NCBI GenBank assembly: GCA_024280675.1
Contig: JAJRPT010000136.1
Location: 1 to 10,328, forward strand
Reading direction: 5' to 3'
Origin: Bacteroidota bacterium
GTDB lineage: Bacteria > Bacteroidota > Ignavibacteria > Kapaibacteriales > UBA2268
DNA: 10,328 nucleotides
Shown here: positions 1-5,344 of the stretch, one piece after another
How positions within the stretch are numbered: position 1 is the first letter of the stretch
Layout: each line of letters opens with the position of its first letter
The notes under the pieces: model-generated
The model's input: the letters and a program-made list of their open reading frames with translations, nothing else
Database searches by the model: none
Told to the model about the DNA's origin: nothing
Made by a program: the position numbers and the translations under genes

Positions 1-499
1 TTAAGTTGCAGAAATACATAAGCATGATTAAGTTCTCTAATTTTTTATTATCACAAGACCTAGACTCAATTGCCTTGTGGATCAAGGCTCTTGTTTGGAG
101 TTCTGGTACTGGATTGGCAGTTGGGTAGTTTTGGTATTTTATCCAAAGAATACGCTTTTCCTCTTTGAAAAGAATTTTAGCTTTTATTAATTTCTCAAAA
201 ATAAGATTGATATAATAATCATCTTTTAATCCAAAAGATTTCACCCAGAATTTAATTTCTTTGTCCTCAGAAATATTTTTTATTGCAACAAGAGCTATGT
301 CAAGAAAATCAATCCCAGTTGGAGAGAAATCAATCAAGCAAATATGATTGTTTATAATCTTCAGTTTATTTGCCTCTTGGAGGTCTAGCAATAGGGCAAG
401 AGCAATGCCGTATGGGACAAAAGAACTTGCTGGGACTACAAGCGTACCTTCTTCATCCTTGATTGCCAAGAGCAATAATTCTTCCGAAAATGTTCTCAT
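1..499 (-). CDS. GPP34/GOLPH3-like protein, 3' end off the window
   Basis: The reading frame is open from an ATG at 499-497 to the left edge (166 codons, no stop), so the C-terminus is missing. The N-terminus MRTFSEELLLLAIKDEEGTL, followed by a V-P-A-S segment and PYGIALALLLDL, matches the opening of the GPP34 (Golgi phosphoprotein 3/Vps74) family. The later segment YPTANPVPE, followed by a short helical stretch (DNKKLENLIMLM), fits the family's conserved region before its last helices. Eukaryotic members bind phosphatidylinositol-4-phosphate and glycosyltransferases; the role of bacterial members is poorly known. I infer only a membrane-associated or envelope-related role. The start lies one base after the folK stop (TGA-T-ATG), so translation is probably coupled and the gene is the third member of a folB-folK-GPP34 operon. 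Its base composition is AT-rich. The family call is fairly secure and the function is not. Confidence 0.72.
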   Translation of the reverse strand, partial: MRTFSEELLLLAIKDEEGTLVVPASSFVPYGIALALLLDLQEANKLKIINNHICLIDFSPTGIDFLDIALVAIKNISEDKEIKFWVKSFGLKDDYYINLIFEKLIKAKILFKEEKRILWIKYQNYPTANPVPELQTRALIHKAIESRSCDNKKLENLIMLMYFCNL

Positions 500-500
500 A

Positions 501-1010
501 TCAAACTACGCTATTAATTTCCACATCGTTGAAAATATTAAACTTTGAGCAGTCCTCACATTGTGTGGCAAGCTCTAATATACTTTTGCCAAAAACTGGA
601 TGAATCATATTTGGGGCAATCTCACAAGAGGGGAAGAGTACAAAATTCCTGTCCTGCATTCTTGGATGAGGCAAGCAAATCTCACTGCTATTAATTATCT
701 CACCGCCAAATAAAATTATATCCAAATCAATTTCCCGCTCATGCCACATTGGTCTTGGGATACGCCCCAAGTATATTTCGATTTCTTTCAAAGAGCAGAG
801 CAATTCAAGTGAACCCAAATCAGTTTGTCCAACTATTGAACAGTTCAAAAAATCATCTTGATTGGTGATGCCCACGGCCTGGGTTTGATAGAATCTGGAA
901 GACTTTAAGTTTCGAAGAATCCCTTGGCTTTCTAGCAAGCCAATAGCCGAATTTAAGTAGTCTACTCGGTCACCTTTGTTGGAGCCAACTGAAATAAGTG
1001 CTTGAGTCAT
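501..1010 (-). CDS. folK: 2-amino-4-hydroxy-6-hydroxymethyldihydropteridine pyrophosphokinase (HPPK)
   Basis: This 169-aa protein transfers pyrophosphate from ATP to 6-hydroxymethyl-7,8-dihydropterin, the step before dihydropteroate synthase in folate synthesis. It is cytoplasmic and has the normal length for a stand-alone HPPK. Visible motifs are ISVGSNKGD at residues 6-14, FLN at 54-56, LGR at 81-83, W89, R92 and the metal-binding pair D95/D97 in IDLDIILFG. LPHPRMQDRNFVLFPSCEIA (113-132) matches the usual LPHPR...R.FVL.PL.EIAP block. The normally G-P-R segment before the Asp pair reads H-E-R, but the arginine is kept. The gene starts 6 bp after folB and ends one base before the GPP34 start. 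No clear Shine-Dalgarno sequence is seen. Confidence 0.95.
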   Translation of the reverse strand: MTQALISVGSNKGDRVDYLNSAIGLLESQGILRNLKSSRFYQTQAVGITNQDDFLNCSIVGQTDLGSLELLCSLKEIEIYLGRIPRPMWHEREIDLDIILFGGEIINSSEICLPHPRMQDRNFVLFPSCEIAPNMIHPVFGKSILELATQCEDCSKFNIFNDVEINSVV

Positions 1011-1016
1011 AAAATA

Positions 1017-1400
1017 TTATGCCTGTTCTCTTTCAAAAGTGAGTTCGGTTTCTACATAATTAATTACCCGTCTCATTGGTACGGCAAGTTTGCGAACCCG
1101 CACGGTTGCAATTTCTATTTTAGGTAATTTTTCAAATAACATGTGCAATATCTCATTTGCAAGAGTTTCGATAAGGTTGTAGGACTCGCCATTGATTACC
1201 TCTGAGACGCAAAATACAACCTCTTCATAATTGAGGGCAAAATTAATATCGTCGGCGGCAACGGCTTTTGCTGGGTCATAGAAAAGATCTACGTCCACTT
1301 CGAACTTACCGCCTAGTTTTTTCTCTTCTTTTTTTACACCATGATATGCGTAAAAATCAATATTGTCTACAGAAAGTCTTGCAAGTGTTGGTTTAGTCAT
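1017..1400 (-). CDS. folB: Dihydroneopterin aldolase
   Basis: This 127-aa enzyme cleaves 7,8-dihydroneopterin to 6-hydroxymethyl-7,8-dihydropterin and glycolaldehyde, giving the substrate for the FolK encoded next. The family signature YHGVKKEEKKLGGKFEVDV (residues 19-37) is present. The active-site residues known from the S. aureus enzyme (E22, Y54, E74, K100) each fall four positions later here: E26, Y58 (LNYEE), E78 (LIETLA) and K104 (VRKLAVP). The usual K-P-x-A-P reads K-L-A-V-P, a mild change. The length is normal and the enzyme should form the usual cytoplasmic homo-oligomer. It is the first gene of the operon, with a promoter candidate about 40 bp upstream and an A-rich leader without a Shine-Dalgarno sequence. 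Confidence 0.95.
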   Translation of the reverse strand: MTKPTLARLSVDNIDFYAYHGVKKEEKKLGGKFEVDVDLFYDPAKAVAADDINFALNYEEVVFCVSEVINGESYNLIETLANEILHMLFEKLPKIEIATVRVRKLAVPMRRVINYVETELTFEREQA

Positions 1401-1438
1401 TTGATTAATAAATTATTTTTAAGAATTGTTAATATTTA

Positions 1439-1466
1439 CAAAAGTAAATTAATAAAAAATAATCAA
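1439..1466 (-). promoter_or_regulatory. Candidate Bacteroidota-type promoter for folB-folK-GPP34
   Basis: On the minus strand TACTTTTG (1446-1439) matches the Bacteroidota -7 consensus TAnnTTTG exactly. A TTG (1466-1464) lies 17 bases upstream, within the TTG-N17-23-TAnnTTTG spacing described for this phylum. The -7 box ends 38 bp before the folB start. Its position between the DUF255 gene and folB suggests that the folate operon is transcribed on its own. The region is AT-rich, so a chance match is possible. Confidence 0.45.
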
Positions 1467-1504
1467 TCTCTTGGGTCAAAAGCATTATTTGATACTGGAA
1501 ATTA

Positions 1505-3676
1505 TTAATATCCCAAATACTTTAGCATAGTTTTAATATCGGTGCTTGGGCTTTGGCAGGTGAAATTCTCGCAAACATATATCGTAGCCTTGCCATCGAT
1601 TGAATATTGCATTTCGACATACTCGGCAATTTTGGCAATTTCTACTTCGTCGCCATCTGGCCGTACTATAATTACTTTGTTCGGAATAAATCTAGAATTA
1701 ATCTCCTTTAAAATATTTCTAACTTGCTCGTCACCTTCTTTTGCAACAATTACAATCTCAAAACCACCTTTGAATGCGTAAAGTGCTGCACTCTGAAATT
1801 GAGTAAAACCCAATGGGGATTGCTTGATTTGACTTGCAAAACGTGAAATTAATTCGCTTGCAGATTTCTCGTAATGAGTTAGCCCCGTGATCTTCCCAAG
1901 CCTAATAATGTTTTCTAGCATAATGGAATTTCCGCTTGGAATAGCACCATCGTGAGACTCAATATTTCTAGAGATTAGCTGGCTTTCACCTTCTTTTGCA
2001 AAATAATACCCACCATTTTTCTTATCAAGGAAAAGATGATTGGTTTTCTTCATTAATGAAATCGCATCTTTTATATATTCAATATCAAAAGTGCTCTCGT
2101 ATAAGTCTATTAAGGCACGTGTGTAAAAGGCATAATCATTGATATGAGCGTCAATTCCGACATTTCCTTCTCTGTAGCGGTGGTGTAGCTCGCCATTATC
2201 TTTGATCATCTTCTGCTTAATAAAGCCGGCAGACTTTTTTGCAATATTGACATACTTCTCTTTGCCGAACGCCGCACCAGCTCGGGCGAATGCCGAAATC
2301 ATGAGTGAGTTCCAGTCGAGCAGTATTTTATTATCTTTGAAAGGATGAGTTCTTTTTTCTCTTGCTTCAAACAATATTTTTCTGGATTCGGACAAGTCTT
2401 TTTCTAGCTCCAGTATGGAAACCCCTTCTTCATTTGCAAGGGATGAAAGTTTTTTTGGCGTGTGAAGAATATTGCCACCAGCCCCGTGACCTTCGACCTC
2501 TTCTTTGTAGTTTCCTTGGGCTTTAATACTGTAGGATTTTTTAAATCTATCTGCCTTCTGAGACAGAAGTTCTTTAATCTCTGATGATTCCCAAACATAG
2601 AACTTCCCTTCAACCTCGTCTGTATCTGCGTCCTGGGCCGAATAAAATCCACCTGATTTGCTACTCATATCTCTTTGGACATATTCGAGAATTTCCTGGG
2701 CAGTGGCTTTGTATTTGGAATCTCCGGTGACTTGCCAAGCCTCAACATAGGCCACAACTAGCATTGCTTGGTCATAGAGCATTTTCTCAAAATGAGGCAA
2801 TAGCCACTTTTCATCTGTGGAATATCTGTGGAAGCCATAGCCAATATGGTCGTAAATTCCACCGCTTCGCATCATGACCAGAGTGTGTAATGCCATTTCG
2901 GTAGCTTTCGTATTCTTGTAATATTTGCCGTAACGAAAAAGAAATGAGATTTGGTGAGCGGAAGGAAATTTTGGTTTCTGCCCAAAACCACCCCATCTCT
3001 GATCATACTGGGCAAGTAAATGATTGAATGTCCGGTGGAATATTTCCTCGGAGAATTTCGGCACCGAGTCATTGCCTCCGCCCAGCAGATTCTCCTTTAA
3101 AGCATCTGTTATATCGTCGGCACTCGAGAGTATGTTCTCTTTGTCATCGTTCCATACCTTTGCAATCTGTGGAATAAGGTCGAGCATTCCGATTCGCCCG
3201 TGCATTGTTTCTTTTGGAATATAAGTTGCGGTGTAGAATGGCTTTGCATCAGGTGTCATAATAATTGTAAGCGGCCAGCCACCGCTTTTGTTCATAAGCT
3301 GATGTACCCTCATGTATATGGCATCAATATCTGGACGCTCCTCACGATCGACCTTTACGTTAATAAAATATTTATTCATTAAACTAGCCACCGAATCATC
3401 GGAGAAAGATTCACGCTTCATCACATGACACCAATGGCAGGTCGAGTACCCAATAGAAAGAAATATTGGTTTGTCTTCCCTTTTTGCAATCTCAAAAGCC
3501 TTGTCGCCCCAAGGATACCACTCAACGGGATTATAGGCATGTTGAAGTAAATACGGACTCTGTTCACCAATTAAGTGATTTGCTTTCATTCCTTTTTCTT
3601 TCTTGTCACTTCCCAAAATATTATTACATAATACTAGGATGGATAAAATAATTATTAATATAAATTTAATTTTCAT
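1505..3676 (-). CDS. Exported DUF255 (YyaL/SPATA20-type) thioredoxin-fold, six-hairpin protein
   Basis: From the ATG at 3676 the protein has 723 residues, a full-length DUF255 protein. It begins with a signal-like segment (MKIKFILIIILSILVLCNNI) that could be cleaved or act as an anchor. The only nearby cysteine lacks a good lipobox, so a lipoprotein is unlikely. The thioredoxin-like domain follows: NHLIGEQSPYLLQHAYNPV, then GYSTCHWCHVM with a C-x-x-C at residues 80-83, then VDREERPDID. The rest is the (alpha/alpha)6-barrel part, with blocks such as FGQKPKFPSAH, GGIYDHIGYGFHRYSTD, LPHFEKMLYDQA, DADTDEVEGKFYVW and LDWNSLMISAFARAG. The fold resembles N-acylglucosamine epimerase-type barrels, but the reaction is not established for the family. 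A longer frame from a TTG at 3700 exists; the ATG is preferred because it opens directly onto the signal segment. No Shine-Dalgarno sequence is seen. The gene is divergent from the small genes that follow. Confidence 0.88.
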   Translation of the reverse strand: MKIKFILIIILSILVLCNNILGSDKKEKGMKANHLIGEQSPYLLQHAYNPVEWYPWGDKAFEIAKREDKPIFLSIGYSTCHWCHVMKRESFSDDSVASLMNKYFINVKVDREERPDIDAIYMRVHQLMNKSGGWPLTIIMTPDAKPFYTATYIPKETMHGRIGMLDLIPQIAKVWNDDKENILSSADDITDALKENLLGGGNDSVPKFSEEIFHRTFNHLLAQYDQRWGGFGQKPKFPSAHQISFLFRYGKYYKNTKATEMALHTLVMMRSGGIYDHIGYGFHRYSTDEKWLLPHFEKMLYDQAMLVVAYVEAWQVTGDSKYKATAQEILEYVQRDMSSKSGGFYSAQDADTDEVEGKFYVWESSEIKELLSQKADRFKKSYSIKAQGNYKEEVEGHGAGGNILHTPKKLSSLANEEGVSILELEKDLSESRKILFEAREKRTHPFKDNKILLDWNSLMISAFARAGAAFGKEKYVNIAKKSAGFIKQKMIKDNGELHHRYREGNVGIDAHINDYAFYTRALIDLYESTFDIEYIKDAISLMKKTNHLFLDKKNGGYYFAKEGESQLISRNIESHDGAIPSGNSIMLENIIRLGKITGLTHYEKSASELISRFASQIKQSPLGFTQFQSAALYAFKGGFEIVIVAKEGDEQVRNILKEINSRFIPNKVIIVRPDGDEVEIAKIAEYVEMQYSIDGKATIYVCENFTCQSPSTDIKTMLKYLGY

Positions 3677-3711
3677 ATAAAATGTGCCGATGACTAACAA
3701 TAGTTGTAGCC

Positions 3712-3719
3712 CAAAGATA
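3712..3719 (-). promoter_or_regulatory. Candidate -7 box for the DUF255 gene
   Basis: TATCTTTG on the minus strand matches TAnnTTTG and lies 35 bp upstream of the preferred ATG. No TTG is found at the expected -33 position, so the call rests on one box in AT-rich DNA. A start of transcription just downstream would place the TTG at 3700 at or near the 5' end of the message, which favours the ATG at 3676. Confidence 0.33.
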
Positions 3720-3745
3720 TGGAAATAATAATAAAATATAGAAAT

Positions 3746-3761
3746 TAGGTATTTGTACCTA
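3746..3761. repeat. Short perfect inverted repeat in the divergent promoter gap
   Basis: TAGGTA-TTTG-TACCTA has 6-bp perfect arms and a 4-base centre, and lies between the two oppositely oriented TATCTTTG boxes. It could be an operator for a dimeric regulator acting on one or both sides, or a small hairpin in a transcript. No regulator is encoded nearby, so this is only a position-based suggestion. Confidence 0.3.
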
Positions 3762-3765
3762 TCAA

Positions 3766-3773
3766 TATCTTTG
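3766..3773 (+). promoter_or_regulatory. Candidate -7 box for the two small plus-strand genes
   Basis: TATCTTTG matches TAnnTTTG and is identical to the minus-strand box at 3712-3719. It lies about 70 bp before the 3844 start. There is no TTG at -33, only a TTTG at 3752-3755, which is too close. The inverted repeat at 3746-3761 sits directly upstream, where a regulator could act. Confidence 0.33.
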
Positions 3774-3833
3774 CCACCAGGACGATAATATAAATACAGG
3801 CTATGAATATGACAATAAATTAATTTTTATCAT

Positions 3834-3839
3834 GGAGGA
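3834..3839 (+). promoter_or_regulatory. Ribosome binding site that sets the 3844 start
   Basis: GGAGGA, four bases before the ATG at 3844, is a strong Shine-Dalgarno sequence. It lies downstream of, and partly overlaps, the in-frame ATG at 3832, so the 3844 start is the likely one. Most other genes here lack such a site. Confidence 0.6.
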
Positions 3840-3843
3840 TAAA

Positions 3844-4104
3844 ATGTACACTACAAGGAATAGCACAACTTTCCGGTACAATATAGATCAAATCAGAGAA
3901 GAACAAGAAGTTGAGCTTATGTCAAAAATTGATAGAGCCAAAAGAAATGTGATGCTACTCAGGCAAAATCTCAGAAAGATAAAAGACAAGTCGATTAAGC
4001 AGAAATATCAATCTCGATTGGTTCAAGAAAGCGAGATGGCACTCAATTTAGTTTCTGATTTAAAAGAATTCAGAAGAAATTCTGAAAATCTAGTTATATC
4101 ATAA
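3844..4104 (+). CDS. Small charged helical protein, unknown function
   Basis: This 86-aa protein starts at the ATG at 3844, directly behind GGAGGA; an in-frame ATG at 3832 would add four residues but overlaps that site. I do not recognise a family. The sequence is rich in K, R, E and Q. From about residue 14 to the end it looks almost wholly helical (IDQIREEQEVELMSKIDRAK, then further leucine- and charge-rich heptad-like stretches), which suggests a coiled coil. It has no cysteine, no signal peptide and no membrane segment, so a cytoplasmic protein is likely. A second small gene follows after 28 bp, probably in the same transcript. The good ribosome binding site and sustained open frame support a real gene. 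Its role is unknown. Confidence 0.6.
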   Translation: MYTTRNSTTFRYNIDQIREEQEVELMSKIDRAKRNVMLLRQNLRKIKDKSIKQKYQSRLVQESEMALNLVSDLKEFRRNSENLVIS

Positions 4105-4119
4105 AAATAATAAAATTGC

Positions 4120-4125
4120 AAAGGA
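4120..4125 (+). promoter_or_regulatory. Ribosome binding site of the 4133 gene
   Basis: AAAGGA lies 7 bases before the ATG at 4133. Together with the site of the preceding gene it supports translation of both small reading frames. Confidence 0.5.
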
Positions 4126-4132
4126 AAGTGAA

Positions 4133-4318
4133 ATGGATGCAAATAATAATGCAGAGGACTTAGGTTCTGACCTTTCTTCGTTGGTAGATCAAATGAATAT
4201 AAGGGTGAGCCAAGAGGAGCTTAATAAAATGCTAGACGATCTTGTTTCTACCTTGCCAGATATAGATTTGGACAAAATATTTAAAGAAATCAAATCAGCT
4301 GCTGCGCCCACGTCCTGA
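4133..4318 (+). CDS. Small acidic protein, unknown function
   Basis: This 61-aa protein is strongly acidic (for example NNNAEDLGSDLSS, EELNKMLDDLV and LPDIDLDKIFKEI) and ends in a small-residue tail (SAAAPTS). It has no cysteines, signal peptide or membrane segment. The I/L/V spacing suggests two amphipathic helices, perhaps binding a partner such as the basic helical protein encoded 28 bp upstream; that pairing is inference only. The start is supported by AAAGGA 7 bases upstream. The gene ends 7 bp before the stop of the convergent Cys-rich Feo gene, and its last codons form the left arm of a possible terminator hairpin. No family is recognised. Confidence 0.55.
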   Translation: MDANNNAEDLGSDLSSLVDQMNIRVSQEELNKMLDDLVSTLPDIDLDKIFKEIKSAAAPTS

Positions 4319-4344
4319 TTTATTTCTATCTCGTGGGAATTTTT
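4307..4344. terminator. Possible terminator between convergent genes
   Basis: CCCACG (4307-4312) and CGTGGG (4332-4337) can pair across a 19-base loop and are followed on the plus strand by AATTTTT. The hairpin covers the stop codons of the plus-strand 4133 gene and the minus-strand Cys-rich gene. The T-run serves the plus strand; the minus side lacks a T-run. The long loop makes it weak. Confidence 0.33.
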
Positions 4345-4505
4345 ATGCTTGTGCTATTTTTTGAGCAGGCGGTTTTGATGGCACAGGAACCACATTGCAG
4401 GCTGCAACTGTCTTTGGATTTACTAGCTTTGTTTGATTTATAGAACTTAAAGATTGCAAAAAAGCAAGCGGTGAATATTATTAAATATGTAATGATTTCT
4501 TGCAT
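4326..4505 (-). CDS. FeoB-associated Cys-rich membrane protein
   Basis: This 59-aa gene runs from an ATG at 4505 to a TAG at 4328-4326. It starts with MQEIITYLIIFTACFFAIFK, a single membrane helix entered almost at once. A lysine- and serine-rich linker follows, then a cysteine cluster (C34, C38, C41, C47; pattern C-x3-C-x2-C-x5-C). This is the layout of the FeoB-associated Cys-rich membrane protein family, normally encoded directly after feoB and thought to help ferrous iron transport, perhaps by metal binding near the FeoB pore. Here it is 839 bp from the feoAB stop, with two unrelated genes between. Its start lies in one copy of a 19-bp direct repeat. Upstream is only ACTGTAAAGAAAACGT, without a good Shine-Dalgarno sequence, whereas the other repeat copy beside feoAB has one. 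Translation may be reduced or depend on the new upstream genes. Confidence 0.82.
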   Translation of the reverse strand: MQEIITYLIIFTACFFAIFKFYKSNKASKSKDSCSLQCGSCAIKTACSKNSTSIKIPTR

Positions 4506-4507
4506 AT
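4489..4507. repeat. 19-bp direct repeat, copy A (at the Cys-rich gene start)
   Basis: gtaatgatttcttgcatat is identical to 5316-5334. On the minus strand it reads ATATGCAAGAAATCATTAC, covering the start codon and codons 2-6 of the Cys-rich gene. The two copies are 827 bp apart, lie in the same orientation and bracket the two unknown genes at 4517-5229. No inverted repeats are visible at the inner edges. Confidence 0.85.
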
Positions 4508-4516
4508 ACGTTTTCT

Positions 4517-4819
4517 TTACAGTTTGTTCTCTTCTGGATACACTTCCAATATCCCCTCACCAAGACCAACAATACTACCTGTAACAAAAGCTCGTATCTT
4601 GTAATCTTCAAAATCTAAGTAACGTTTTTTGTTAGATTTAATGCCTCTTCGTCTTTTTATATACTCGTCGAAATCTAACTTCAACTCTGAATTTTCATTA
4701 AATATTTCTTTTAAAGAGTCTTCCAGCTTATATTTATTTACTTTTTCTAAATAAATATTGTAATCATTTCTTGATGCAGTGTTTGATTTTATTCTATTTA
4801 ATATTTCTTTGAATTTCAT
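4517..4819 (-). CDS. Unknown 100-aa protein in the putative inserted cassette
   Basis: The ATG at 4819 overlaps the stop of the upstream gene by four bases (ATGA), so the two genes are translationally coupled. The protein is lysine- and glutamate-rich, with helical stretches at about residues 1-50, a basic patch (YIKRRRGIKSNKKRY, about 53-67) and a C-terminal segment IRAFVTGSIVGLGEGILEVY that looks like beta strands and a glycine turn. There is no cysteine, signal peptide or clear membrane helix. I do not recognise a family. The DNA is strikingly AT-rich: a hand count of 4561-4800 gives 63 G or C in 240 bases, against 28-31 per 60 in single sampled lines of feoAB and the 8055 gene. That composition and its place between direct repeats suggest acquisition from elsewhere. 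It may act with the membrane protein encoded just before it. Confidence 0.6.
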   Translation of the reverse strand: MKFKEILNRIKSNTASRNDYNIYLEKVNKYKLEDSLKEIFNENSELKLDFDEYIKRRRGIKSNKKRYLDFEDYKIRAFVTGSIVGLGEGILEVYPEENKL

Positions 4820-5229
4820 GTATTTTCATCCTTAATTCTTTTTAACTTATTAGCTATTTTATCTTTCTCAGTTCGTTCTGCTAATGTTTCATCATACTCT
4901 GTGATTTGCCGTGAAACTTCTTGCATTTGCTTTTCCATATTTTTAATGTTGTCATCTAGCTCTTTTAATCCTACAATGGCCTGGGCTTTGGCAACGTCTT
5001 TTGTATTGTAAACATTAAATCCAAACAATAAAATCACAATGCCCCCAATTACACCCACCCAAATGTAAAAATCATCTAACCTTCCATCTACGTCTTCAAA
5101 TTTTAAAGTAATTTTTTCATCTAAGCGGTGAACACCTTCTTCTATCTTGATTGTACGTTCACAACAGTCTAAATTATCGTTCGTACTATTAACCAAATTA
5201 TTGTAATTGAAAGAAAGGAATACACCCAT
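4816..5229 (-). CDS. Unknown single-pass membrane protein with coiled coils
   Basis: This 137-aa protein has an N-terminal part with a C-C pair at residues 22-23 and helical segments (VHRLDEKITLKFEDVDGRLD). One membrane helix follows at about 54-74 (FYIWVGVIGGIVILLFGFNV). A long charged, probably coiled-coil tail to the end (KELDDNIKNMEKQMQEVSRQ and onward) completes it. There is no signal-peptidase site. The layout suggests an anchored protein with its coiled coil on one side of the membrane, possibly self-associating or holding the partner encoded next, which overlaps it by four bases. I do not recognise a family. The start at 5229 lacks a Shine-Dalgarno sequence and lies inside the short frame that begins at the 19-bp repeat beside feoAB, so ribosomes entering there could interfere or re-initiate. 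Confidence 0.62.
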   Translation of the reverse strand: MGVFLSFNYNNLVNSTNDNLDCCERTIKIEEGVHRLDEKITLKFEDVDGRLDDFYIWVGVIGGIVILLFGFNVYNTKDVAKAQAIVGLKELDDNIKNMEKQMQEVSRQITEYDETLAERTEKDKIANKLKRIKDENT

Positions 5230-5332
5230 TAAGTAAAAAAATAAATAAATTCATAGTAAATGAAGTTTCCAATATGTAAATACAGTATCTGCCCAATATA
5301 ATAAATAAATAATTCGTAATGATTTCTTGCAT
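5198..5332 (-). pseudogene. Remnant or duplicated 5' end of the Cys-rich Feo gene
   Basis: An ATG 12 bases after the feoAB stop, behind a good Shine-Dalgarno sequence (AAAGGA), opens a 44-codon frame. It begins MQEIIT, exactly as the Cys-rich gene does, then continues NYLFIILGRYC and loses all resemblance and the cysteine cluster. This is the place where the Cys-rich gene is normally found. The likely explanation is that the original start was separated from the body by insertion of the 4517-5229 genes, leaving this frame as scar. The weak match after the repeat (YLFII against YLIIF) also allows a decayed tandem copy. The frame runs 32 bases into the following gene, so it could alternatively be a short leader peptide. 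Confidence 0.45.
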
Positions 5333-5334
5333 AT
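5316..5334. repeat. 19-bp direct repeat, copy B (beside feoAB)
   Basis: This is the second copy of gtaatgatttcttgcatat, identical to 4489-4507. It sits 11-29 bp downstream of the feoAB stop. This copy keeps the spacing to a ribosome binding site expected of the original gene start, so it is probably the ancestral junction on the feoAB side. Confidence 0.85.
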
Positions 5335-5337
5335 TAT

Positions 5338-5343
5338 TCCTTT
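5338..5343 (-). promoter_or_regulatory. Ribosome binding site stranded ahead of the Cys-rich gene remnant
   Basis: AAAGGA lies 5 bases before the ATG at 5332 and directly follows the feoAB stop. It is well placed for coupled translation of a gene after feoAB, but now drives only the 44-codon remnant frame. Confidence 0.5.
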
Positions 5344-5344
5344 C

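Noticed and set aside
348..548. 66-codon plus-strand frame over the GPP34/folK junction
   Set aside because: Antisense to two coding frames and without recognisable features.
3677..3700. Upstream TTG start for the DUF255 protein
   Set aside because: It only adds eight residues before a good signal-peptide methionine and would sit at or near the predicted transcription start.
3832..3843. Upstream ATG for the 3844 gene
   Set aside because: It overlaps the GGAGGA ribosome binding site, which is correctly spaced for the ATG at 3844.
4508..5315. Complete insertion sequence
   Set aside because: No transposase or integrase gene and no terminal inverted repeats were seen; only the outer direct repeats are present.
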